DNA from: an uncultured SAR116 cluster alpha proteobacterium
GTDB lineage: Bacteria > Pseudomonadota > Alphaproteobacteria > Puniceispirillales > Marisalimonadaceae
NCBI GenBank assembly: GCA_902529515.1
Contig: CABZWX010000010.1
Location: 1 to 45,475, forward strand
DNA length: 45,475 bases
Direction of reading: 5' to 3'
Below are positions 38,225-45,237 of this stretch, piece by piece. Position 1 is the first letter of the stretch. The number at the start of each line of letters is the position of its first letter. The notes beneath the pieces were generated by a model that was not told where the DNA came from, ran no database searches, and saw only the letters and a list, made by a program, of their open reading frames with translations. Both the position numbers and the translations under genes were made by a program.

Positions 38225-39406
38225 ATGAATATCAAGCAAAAAATTAAAGATATAGTTCCAGATATGACGGAATGGAGACATCAAATACATGAGAAACCAG
38301 AAATAGCATATCAAGAAAAAGTTACATCTAAATTTATAGCCAATAAATTAAAAGATTTTGGAATAGAAGTAATTGAAGAATTTGGCAAAACAGGTGTTAT
38401 AGGAATTATTCAAGGAAAAAAAAATAAAGGACAAGAAAAATCTATTGCGATTCGTGCAGATATGGATGCACTTCCAATGACTGAAAAGACTAATTTGCCA
38501 TATTCTTCAAAAAATGAAGGAGCAATGCATGCTTGTGGACATGACGGACATTCTACAATGTTATTAGGAGCTGCAAAATATTTGTCAGAAACAAAAAATT
38601 TTTATGGAAAAGTTTATTGTGTTTTTCAACCCGCTGAAGAAGGAGGTAATGCAGGGGCTAAAGCAATGATTAATGATGGTCTTTTTAAGAAATTTAAAAT
38701 CGATAGTGTTTGGGGAATTCATAACTGGCCAGGTATTCCAGTTGGTGAAGCAGTTATCCATGAGGGTTTTGCTATGGCTGGAGGTGACATAATTGTAATT
38801 GAAGTAAAAGGTAAAGGTGGACATGCAGCACAACCTCAATATGCAAATGATCCTATGGTAGCTGCTGGATTAACTATCACTGCACTTCAAAGTTTAATAT
38901 CAAGACAATTAGATCCTTTTAAAAGTGCTGTCTTATCTATAACAAAAATTGAAGGTGGATCTGCATTTAATGTTATTCCTGACACTGTAACTATTGGTGG
39001 AACGCTTAGATCTACAGATCAAAAAAATAGAAATGAAATGCTAGATAAAATAAAAAAGGTTGCGTCTAATACTTGTGCAATTAGTAATTGTGAACTGAAT
39101 ATTGAAATTCGTCCAGGATATCCGCCGACTATAAACAACAAGGAATGCGCTAAACTTGCTTCTAAAATTTTTAAAAAAACTTTTGGCGACAACTCAATTA
39201 ATTTAAAAGAAACTCCAACAATGGGTTCAGAAGATTTTTCTTATATGCTAGAAGAAAAACCAGGAGCATATATTTGGCTTGGTGCTGGGGCAAGCTCAGA
39301 AAAGCTACATAGTCCCTTCTATGATTTTAATGATGAACTTTTACCCATTGGAGCCCAATACTGGACAGATCTAGCTGAAAATATTCTGGTAGAACAAAGT
39401 TCATAA
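38225..39406 (+). CDS. M20-family amidohydrolase (aminoacylase/hippurate hydrolase-like)
   Basis: A 393-residue metallopeptidase-fold amidohydrolase. Residues typical of the family are RADMDALPM, ACGHDGH (Cys104, His106), PAEEGG (Glu138-Glu139) and GIHNWPG (His166); the C-terminal MGSEDFSYMLE and KLHSPFYDF complete the metal site. It removes acyl groups from amino acids or dipeptides. The ATG at 38225 is preferred; a TTG at 38210 would add five residues with no ribosome site. It is divergent from the hutG-like gene with about 50 nt between and overlaps the convergent tupC gene by 6 nt. Confidence 0.9.
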   Translation: MNIKQKIKDIVPDMTEWRHQIHEKPEIAYQEKVTSKFIANKLKDFGIEVIEEFGKTGVIGIIQGKKNKGQEKSIAIRADMDALPMTEKTNLPYSSKNEGAMHACGHDGHSTMLLGAAKYLSETKNFYGKVYCVFQPAEEGGNAGAKAMINDGLFKKFKIDSVWGIHNWPGIPVGEAVIHEGFAMAGGDIIVIEVKGKGGHAAQPQYANDPMVAAGLTITALQSLISRQLDPFKSAVLSITKIEGGSAFNVIPDTVTIGGTLRSTDQKNRNEMLDKIKKVASNTCAISNCELNIEIRPGYPPTINNKECAKLASKIFKKTFGDNSINLKETPTMGSEDFSYMLEEKPGAYIWLGAGASSEKLHSPFYDFNDELLPIGAQYWTDLAENILVEQSS

Positions 39407-40132
39407 GAGAATTTTCCCATTTATATAACTTTGAGCTTCTTTTGTCTTTGGCTTTTTAAAAAAATTAATTGCTTTTGTTTGTTCAAGGAGTCTACCTTTA
39501 TTAAAAAAAAGTATTTCCTTAGCTAATCTTTTTGCTTGGCCCATATCATGGGTAGTTAAGATTATGGTCTTCCCTTTTTTGTTTTCATCTAAAATTATTT
39601 CTTCAATTAAATTTAAACTATAAGGGTCTAAATTGGCAGTAGGCTCATCTAAAAGTAATAGGGAAGGATTAATTAATAAAGCTCTCGCTAGAGATAATCT
39701 TTGTTGTTCTCCACCTGATAATAATCTAGCGGGTTTGTCCTTGAAAGTATCTAAACCTACTCTTTGTAAAAGTTTCATAATTTCAAAATTAGATAGCTTA
39801 TTTTTTTTCTCTAAAACAAATTGCATATTCTCTAAAACAGACCTTCTTAAAAGTATAGGCTTTTGAAATACCAATGCTATCTCTTTTCTTATATACTCAT
39901 TAATTTCTCTTGAATTAAAATTAATTTTTCCAGACTTGACACCAACTAATCCGTTTATAGTTTTAAGAAACATACTTTTGCCAGCTCCATTAGGACCTAA
40001 AATTGCAAAAATTGATTTATTATTAATTTTACAATTAATATTATCCAAAATTTTAGTTTTGCCTAATAAAAGAGATAAATTAGAAATTACTATAGGAGTT
40101 AATGATTTTGATTCTTTTTGGATATCAAACAT
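39401..40132 (-). CDS. tupC: tungstate ABC transporter ATP-binding protein
   Basis: A 243-residue ABC ATPase with Walker A LGPNGAGKSM, Q-loop ALVFQKPILLRRSV, signature LSGGEQQRLSLARA, Walker B LLLLDEPTANLDP and H-loop TTHDMGQAKRL. The Q-loop phrase and total length match TupC/molybdate-type ATPases. It overlaps the upstream tupB gene by 8 nt and is coupled to it. Assignment rests mainly on TupB next door and TupA opposite. It could in principle serve molybdate as well. Confidence 0.88.
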   Translation of the reverse strand: MFDIQKESKSLTPIVISNLSLLLGKTKILDNINCKINNKSIFAILGPNGAGKSMFLKTINGLVGVKSGKINFNSREINEYIRKEIALVFQKPILLRRSVLENMQFVLEKKNKLSNFEIMKLLQRVGLDTFKDKPARLLSGGEQQRLSLARALLINPSLLLLDEPTANLDPYSLNLIEEIILDENKKGKTIILTTHDMGQAKRLAKEILFFNKGRLLEQTKAINFFKKPKTKEAQSYINGKILL

Positions 40133-40826
40133 ACATTCTCCTTTTTGCTCTTGTTTTTAAACTAATTAAAATTAGGTTTATTATTAAGGCAATCAATAGG
40201 AGGATAATACCTAAGGCTAAAGCCAAAGATAAATTTCCTTTAGAAGTTTCCAAAGCAATTGTGGTTGTCATAACTCTTGTTAAGTGATCTATATTACCAC
40301 CTACAATTATCACAGCACCAACTTCAGAGATAGCTCTACCAAACCCAGCTAAAATTACTGTTAGAATTGAATATCTAGCATCATATAGACATGCGACAAG
40401 AGCTTTATGAGATGAAATAACCAGAGATTTGAAAAGATCTTTATATTCTTCATTAATTTCTTCAATTATTTGGGCTGTTAATGAGACAATGATAGGAATA
40501 ATCAAAATCATTTGAGCAATAATCATAGCCATAGGTGTGTACAAAACACCTAACCAACCAAATGGACCAGATCGTGAAATTAATAAGTATACAATTAATC
40601 CTACAACAACTGGAGGCAAACCCATCATGGCATTAAATATAATTATAACAGTATCTCTACCCCAAAAATTTTTAATAGCCAAATATGTCCCAATTGGTAA
40701 ACCCACTAAACAAGATAAGAGTAGCGAAAGAAAACTAACTTTCATAGAAAGTAGAAGAATCTCAAAAAAATCTTTATCTAAAGTTAAAACCAAATTAAAT
40801 GCATGTGTAAATGACTCTAATATCAT
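40125..40826 (-). CDS. tupB: tungstate ABC transporter permease
   Basis: A 233-residue permease with five to six hydrophobic segments. The block NAMMGLPPVVVGLIVYLLIS followed by RSGPFGWLG and the EAA-type loop AGFGRAISEVGAVIIVGGNI are diagnostic for TupB and related WtpB/ModB permeases. The ending is the arginine-rich LKTRAKRRMYV. It is divergent from tupA across about 80 bases, unlike the usual tupABC operon where all three face the same way. ModB is the main alternative, but TupA-type features of the binding protein decide. Confidence 0.9.
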   Translation of the reverse strand: MILESFTHAFNLVLTLDKDFFEILLLSMKVSFLSLLLSCLVGLPIGTYLAIKNFWGRDTVIIIFNAMMGLPPVVVGLIVYLLISRSGPFGWLGVLYTPMAMIIAQMILIIPIIVSLTAQIIEEINEEYKDLFKSLVISSHKALVACLYDARYSILTVILAGFGRAISEVGAVIIVGGNIDHLTRVMTTTIALETSKGNLSLALALGIILLLIALIINLILISLKTRAKRRMYV

Positions 40827-40845
40827 AGATAATTACCTTGATTAT

Positions 40846-40884
40846 TTATGTTTTTATGTGTTAATTTATGTGAAAATTACATAA
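40846..40884. promoter_or_regulatory. repeats in the tupB-tupA divergent promoter region
   Basis: Three TTATG units (40846, 40854, 40866), the last two as TTATGTG 12 nt apart, are followed by an inverted copy: TTATGT (40866-40871) and ACATAA (40879-40884) with a 7-nt gap. The 19-bp inverted repeat lies between divergent tup genes and could be an operator for a W/Mo-sensing regulator. It does not match the E. coli ModE box. In sequence this A+T-rich a chance repeat is not excluded. Confidence 0.35.
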
Positions 40885-40907
40885 TATGCAATTAATTTAG
40901 CTTTTTG

Positions 40908-41723
40908 ATGTTTGTTTTATCTAAAAATTTATTTTTATTATTTTTATTATTTATTCTTCCAAAGCTTAGCTTTGGCAAAGATGCATTAATTATTCAATCA
41001 ACTACCTCTACTTATAATTCTGGGTTTTATAATTATATACTTCCAATAGTAAAATCAAAAATTAATGTGGACGCACATGTGGTGTCAGTTGGTACTGGCG
41101 CAGCATTAAAGAATGCCAGCAATTGTGATGGCGATGTTGTCATAGTTCATGCAAAGGAAAGAGAATTAGATTTTGTTAAGAAAGGTTTTGGCATAAATAG
41201 AAGAAACCTTATGTACAATGATTTTATAATAATTGGGCCCAAAAAAAACCCTGCAAAAATAAATGATAAGGACAGTCCATTAGAATCATTTAAAAAAATA
41301 TTTAAAACATCATCAATCTTTGTCTCACGTGGCGATGATTCAGGTACTCATTTTAAAGAAATGAGTATTTGGAAAAAAACTAAATTAAATCCATTAAAAT
41401 TTTCCGGTAATTGGTATAGAGAAGCTGGATCTGGAATGGGAGCAACTCTTAATTTAGCAAATGGTATGGGAGCCTACACAATCACAGATAGAGCATCATG
41501 GATAAATTTTAATAATAAAGGTGAATTGAAAATGTTTACCGAAAAGAGTAATATTTTATTTAATCAGTATGGAATTATAATGGTAAACCCTACTAGATGC
41601 CCAAATGTAAAATCTAATATTGCTAATAAGTTTATCAAATGGCTTACCTCCTATGAAGGACAAACCAAAATCAAGGAGTTTAAAGTTAAAGGAGAGCAAT
41701 TATTTTTCCCAAACGCTAACTAA
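40908..41723 (+). CDS. tupA: tungstate-binding periplasmic protein
   Basis: A 271-residue periplasmic oxyanion-binding protein. The signal peptide (MFVLSKNLFLLFLLFILP) ends at about residue 23 (SFG before KD). The phosphate-like anion loop TTSTYNSG (residues 32-39) is the TupA hallmark, and SRGDDSGTHFKE near residue 142 is its second binding-site block. The start is the ATG at 40908; the TTG directly before it adds only one residue. No clear ribosome site precedes it. It is divergent from tupBC and overlaps the end of the lrp-type gene by 4 nt. Confidence 0.93.
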   Translation: MFVLSKNLFLLFLLFILPKLSFGKDALIIQSTTSTYNSGFYNYILPIVKSKINVDAHVVSVGTGAALKNASNCDGDVVIVHAKERELDFVKKGFGINRRNLMYNDFIIIGPKKNPAKINDKDSPLESFKKIFKTSSIFVSRGDDSGTHFKEMSIWKKTKLNPLKFSGNWYREAGSGMGATLNLANGMGAYTITDRASWINFNNKGELKMFTEKSNILFNQYGIIMVNPTRCPNVKSNIANKFIKWLTSYEGQTKIKEFKVKGEQLFFPNAN

Positions 41724-42190
41724 TTTTGAAATTGATTAAGAGGTAAAATATGAGAGTTTTTCATTTCTTGGAGAGATATGCTTGAAGACATTTTAGTAAA
41801 TTCAAGCTCCCCAATTAACATTTGTTGAAAATTATCATACTCCTCTATACTTGGAGCAACAATCTTCAACATATAATCCGTATCTGAACCAGTAAGCCTG
41901 TGGGTTTCAATAATTTCGTCATACTTATTTATTATATTTTGGAATCTATCAATCCAGTCTTTTGAATGATGACTTACTCTTATCGACAAAAAAACAACAA
42001 TTGATAAATTAATAGCTTTTCTATTAAGAACAATTGTTCTCGCAGAAATGACACCTACTTCTTCCATTTTTTTTATTCTATTCCAACAAGGAGTTGGAGA
42101 CACACCCACTTTCTTAGAAATTTCAGACAGAGGTAACCCAGCATTTTTTTGTATAACATTTAATATTTTAATATCAATTTCATCTAACAT
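41720..42190 (-). CDS. Lrp/AsnC-family transcriptional regulator
   Basis: A 156-residue regulator. The N-terminal helix-turn-helix (LPLSEISKKVGVSPTPCWNRI, about residues 18-38) is followed by the RAM effector domain; RVSHHSKDWIDRF, LTGSDTDYMLKIV (the conserved GxxDY) and YDNFQQML belong to that domain. Family members respond to amino acids. Its own 95-bp leader contains a short palindrome. Targets are unknown; the two dehydrogenase genes upstream on both strands are candidates by position only. Confidence 0.9.
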   Translation of the reverse strand: MLDEIDIKILNVIQKNAGLPLSEISKKVGVSPTPCWNRIKKMEEVGVISARTIVLNRKAINLSIVVFLSIRVSHHSKDWIDRFQNIINKYDEIIETHRLTGSDTDYMLKIVAPSIEEYDNFQQMLIGELEFTKMSSSISLQEMKNSHILPLNQFQN

Positions 42191-42213
42191 AGCAACTCTA
42201 AAAGAATAATTTT

Positions 42214-42223
42214 CTAATATTAG
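42214..42223. promoter_or_regulatory. palindrome upstream of the Lrp-type gene
   Basis: CTAATATTAG is a perfect 10-bp palindrome 24-33 nt before the lrp-type start codon, and an A8T6 tract follows on its far side at about 42231-42244. Lrp proteins often bind A+T-rich, dyad-symmetric sites in their own promoters, so autoregulation is possible. The sequence context is so A+T-rich that chance is a real alternative. Confidence 0.25.
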
Positions 42224-42285
42224 TATTTATAAAAAAAATTTTTTGTAAGTTACAACAAATTTATTTGCTTTTAAAGAATATTTAT

Positions 42286-43056
42286 CTATAAAGATGCAGT
42301 TATACCACCATCAACATAAAGTGTATGACCATTTACAAAATTTGAGGCTGCAGAACTTAAAAAGATACTAGCACCTACTAGTTCATGAACCTCACCCCAC
42401 CTGCCTGCCGGAGTTCTTTTTTTTAACCATGCTGTAAAATCACTATCGGAAACAAGAGCGGCATTCAATGGTGTATCAAAATATCCTGGTGCAATAGCAT
42501 TGCATTGAATACCATATTTCGCCCAATCTGTTGCCATACCTTTTGTAATATTTCCTACGGCGCCCTTTGTGGCTGTATAAGGCGCAATTCCTGGTCTAGC
42601 TAGTGCTGTCTGCACACTTGCTATATTTATAATTTTACCTTCGCCTCTTTTAATCATATATTTTGCTACAACTTGACTTACATTAAAAACTGAAGAGATA
42701 TTAGTCATCAATAATTGCTCAAACATTTCAGGTGGGAAGTCTTCTAAAGGAGATCTGAATTGCATTCCAGCGTTATTAATTAAAATATCAATTGGCTTAA
42801 TATCTTTTTCAAATTTATCAATAGATCGCTTTGTCTGTTCATAATTAGTAACATCAAAGCATAATTGAAAGATATTTTGTTTAGTATTAATTGCTTCAGC
42901 CGAATGTTTTAACTTTTCAGTATTTCTACCATTCAATATTATATCAGAGCCAGCATCAGCCAAACCCTTAGCTAAAGCATAACCTATTCCTTGTGATGAG
43001 CCGGTTATAAGAGCTGTATTACCATTAAGATCAAATAATTTTAATCCTGAAACCAT
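42286..43056 (-). CDS. idnO: short-chain dehydrogenase, gluconate 5-dehydrogenase-like
   Basis: A 256-residue classical SDR. The cofactor loop is GSSQGIG (19-25), NNAG is near residue 94, and the catalytic triad is Ser147, Tyr160 and Lys164 (YTATK). GRNTEKL after strand 2 favours NADP(H). FDLNGNTALITGSSQGIG and the tail NGHTLYVDGGITASL closely resemble gluconate 5-dehydrogenases (IdnO), which reduce 5-ketogluconate to gluconate. AAGGA lies about 6 nt before the ATG. Divergent from the idonate dehydrogenase gene, which supports that role. Confidence 0.82.
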   Translation of the reverse strand: MVSGLKLFDLNGNTALITGSSQGIGYALAKGLADAGSDIILNGRNTEKLKHSAEAINTKQNIFQLCFDVTNYEQTKRSIDKFEKDIKPIDILINNAGMQFRSPLEDFPPEMFEQLLMTNISSVFNVSQVVAKYMIKRGEGKIINIASVQTALARPGIAPYTATKGAVGNITKGMATDWAKYGIQCNAIAPGYFDTPLNAALVSDSDFTAWLKKRTPAGRWGEVHELVGASIFLSSAASNFVNGHTLYVDGGITASL

Positions 43057-43163
43057 TTCTTTTCCTTTTTGAATTTATGTAAAAGTACAGTAATAATAAA
43101 AAGATTGCCAATTATCTTTCTAGAATTTAAGTTTTAAACTCAAATTAGATAAAGGCGTATTTA

Positions 43164-44195
43164 ATGAAATCTTTACGAATTCATGGTCCATTAGACTTAA
43201 GGATAGAAAATTATCAAGTTGATAATTTAGGCGCTAATCAAGTTGAAATTCATATTGCCATTGGTGGTATTTGCGGAACAGATCTACATTATTATAAACA
43301 CGGTGGATTTGGACAAATTAAATTAAAGGAGCCAATGATTTTAGGTCATGAAGTTTCTGGATTTATTTCAAAAATTGGCTCAAATGTAGAAAATTTGTCA
43401 ATTGGACAATTAGTTTCTGTATCGCCATCAAGACCATGTAATAAATGTAATTTTTGCCTTAACGGAAATCAAATTCAATGTATGAATATGAAATTTTATG
43501 GCTCTGCAATGCCATTCCCACATATTCAAGGTGCATTTAGAGAAATATTAATAGCTGAAGATTTTCAATGTGTTCCCGCTGAAGGTTTGTCATCAGAAGA
43601 AGCTGCAATGGCAGAACCACTTGCAGTTTGTCTTCATGCTATAAAACAAGCAGGAAAAATTTTAGGAAAAAAAGTTTTAGTTACTGGGTCAGGACCTATT
43701 GGGACATTATGCGTGGCAGCTGCTAGAAGAGCTGGAGCAGAAGAAATAATAGTTACAGATATTTCTACAAATGCCCTTTCGTTTTCAAATTCTGTGGGAG
43801 CAGATAGAGTTATAAATGTTCTAAAAGAACATGATCAATTAAAAAACTATCAATTTAACAAAGGTTATTTTGATATAGCTATTGAATGTTCGGGATCTGC
43901 GCAAGGTATTAGCGACTCAATAAATTGCCTCAAGCCTAAAGGCACCTTGATACAACTTGGTCTTGGAGGAGATGTTTTGATTCCTCTAGTATCAGTTACA
44001 ACAAAAGAGTTAAATTTAAAAGGCTCATTCAGATTTCATTCAGAATTTGAATTAGCTGTTAAAATGATGAAAAAAAAATTAATAGACGTAAATCCATTAA
44101 TCACTCATAAAATAGAATTTAAAAACGCAATTGATGGTTTTGAACTTGCAATGAATAACAATAAAAAAAGTATGAAAGTTCAACTAGCTTTTTAA
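43164..44195 (+). CDS. idnD: zinc alcohol dehydrogenase, L-idonate 5-dehydrogenase-like
   Basis: A 343-residue zinc-dependent medium-chain dehydrogenase. Catalytic zinc residues are Cys37 (GGICGTD), His62 and Glu63 (LGHEVSG). The structural zinc cysteines are Cys92, Cys95, Cys98 and Cys106. The NAD loop is TGSGPIGTL. The order GGICGTDLHYYKHGGFG and the short loop after it are features of L-idonate 5-dehydrogenases, which oxidise L-idonate to 5-ketogluconate. With the divergent SDR this would give idonate to gluconate conversion. No gluconokinase or transporter for it lies nearby. Confidence 0.83.
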   Translation: MKSLRIHGPLDLRIENYQVDNLGANQVEIHIAIGGICGTDLHYYKHGGFGQIKLKEPMILGHEVSGFISKIGSNVENLSIGQLVSVSPSRPCNKCNFCLNGNQIQCMNMKFYGSAMPFPHIQGAFREILIAEDFQCVPAEGLSSEEAAMAEPLAVCLHAIKQAGKILGKKVLVTGSGPIGTLCVAAARRAGAEEIIVTDISTNALSFSNSVGADRVINVLKEHDQLKNYQFNKGYFDIAIECSGSAQGISDSINCLKPKGTLIQLGLGGDVLIPLVSVTTKELNLKGSFRFHSEFELAVKMMKKKLIDVNPLITHKIEFKNAIDGFELAMNNNKKSMKVQLAF

Positions 44196-44199
44196 AGAT

Positions 44200-44304
44200 T
44201 TAGTACGCAAGCGAAAATATAAAAGTCTTCAGGCCTAAAAAGAAAACAAACAGAGTTATAATAATTATAACACCTAACAATCCTTTACCTATTTCCTTGA
44301 TCAT
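44200..44304 (-). CDS. 34-residue single-span membrane peptide
   Basis: A short reading frame not usually called: MIKEIGKGLLG, a hydrophobic span VIIIITLFVFFLG, then LKTFIFSLAY. It has a positively charged start and one likely membrane helix (about residues 11-30). TAGG lies about 8-9 nt before the ATG. The gene begins 10 nt after the stop of the HTH-PBP regulator and ends 4 nt from the convergent idnD stop, the tight spacing seen at all other convergent pairs here, and no other gene occupies this gap. I do not recognise a family. Function unknown. Confidence 0.6.
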   Translation of the reverse strand: MIKEIGKGLLGVIIIITLFVFFLGLKTFIFSLAY

Positions 44305-44313
44305 TGATTATAC

Positions 44314-45180
44314 CTATTTACTATTAAAGTGGATCATACCAAGATCTTTAATATTATAACCCTTTAATCTTGAAGCAATGTCAATAAATTCTATCGTTTT
44401 AGAAAATTGAAAAAGTTTTTGAAACGGATTTTCAAACCATGAAAATCTATCAATTACTAAATCAAATCTTTCTTCAACCACTGGAATAAATTTAAGTTTA
44501 TATTTTTCTGCCTCTGATGCTAGACCAAGAGTTACGTCAGCTTGATCAGATAAAACTAATGATACTGCATCAATTTCAGAATAAACAATTTCTGTTTTGA
44601 GAAAATCTGATAAATTCAAATTTTCACTTTCCAACAAATTTTTTAAATAATTATCAGCTCCTGAACCAGGTTGTCTTGAAACTATTTTTTGACCTTTAAA
44701 ATCTTTTATTCTCTTCTTAGGTCCATTAGTTGGCTTGAATATTAAACCTCTTTCTCTTTTTGCCCATTCCATGAGAACAAAATCTTTATCATTTAAATAC
44801 TCTTCAACACTTGTGATATTCCATTTTTTTGAAATAAAATCATAAATGTGAAGTCCTGATGCAATTCCTTGATTTAATTTAAATCTTTCAAGCCCTTTAT
44901 TACTCCCATCAAAAGACAAAGCTATACCTGATCCAGATTGTTTTATTGCATATTCGAGAAGAGGATCATGACTTCCTAAAAAGACATCCGGTAGATATTT
45001 CTTATTATCAACTGAATTATTTTTACCAGCTATCCAATTAGCAACTTCTTCTTTTGAAAATAATAATTTGCCCATTACCTTTGAAAAGGGCACTTCTTTT
45101 TTAGAAACTAGATCATAAACTTTTCTTGGTTTAACTCTAAGAAACTCCGCTAATTCATCAGTTGTAAAATAATCAGACAA
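44314..45180 (-). CDS. HTH regulator fused to a periplasmic-binding-fold domain
   Basis: A 288-residue cytoplasmic protein with two parts. Residues 1-55 form an excisionase/MerR-type helix-turn-helix (TTDELAEFLRVKPRKVYDLV, then KLLFSKEEVANWI). Residues 75-285 are a PBP-type ligand domain with LGSHDPLLEYAI, SRQPGSGADNYL and SDQADVTLGLASEAEKY, the usual motifs of oxyanion-sensing members. No signal peptide is present, so it senses inside the cell. The family is frequent next to molybdate or tungstate genes; with tup 4 kb away and a ModE-like gene divergent, an oxyanion or cofactor ligand is likely (inference). Confidence 0.82.
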   Translation of the reverse strand: MSDYFTTDELAEFLRVKPRKVYDLVSKKEVPFSKVMGKLLFSKEEVANWIAGKNNSVDNKKYLPDVFLGSHDPLLEYAIKQSGSGIALSFDGSNKGLERFKLNQGIASGLHIYDFISKKWNITSVEEYLNDKDFVLMEWAKRERGLIFKPTNGPKKRIKDFKGQKIVSRQPGSGADNYLKNLLESENLNLSDFLKTEIVYSEIDAVSLVLSDQADVTLGLASEAEKYKLKFIPVVEERFDLVIDRFSWFENPFQKLFQFSKTIEFIDIASRLKGYNIKDLGMIHFNSK

Positions 45181-45225
45181 ATGTTTATACCATAAAAATA
45201 TTTAGTTTATTTTAGCATTATATTC

Positions 45226-45231
45226 TATAAT
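45226..45231 (+). promoter_or_regulatory. -10 box of the ModE-like gene, possibly leaderless
   Basis: A perfect TATAAT ends 6 nt before the ATG at 45238, which would place the transcription start at or very near the A of the start codon. There is no ribosome site upstream. The -35 region (around 45203, TAGTTT) is weak. This suggests a leaderless mRNA. Confidence 0.45.
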
Positions 45232-45237
45232 CAGTTA

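Noticed and set aside
43118-43125. TTCTAGAA palindrome between idnO and idnD
   Set aside because: Eight bases only, no repeat copies nearby and no support for a binding protein.
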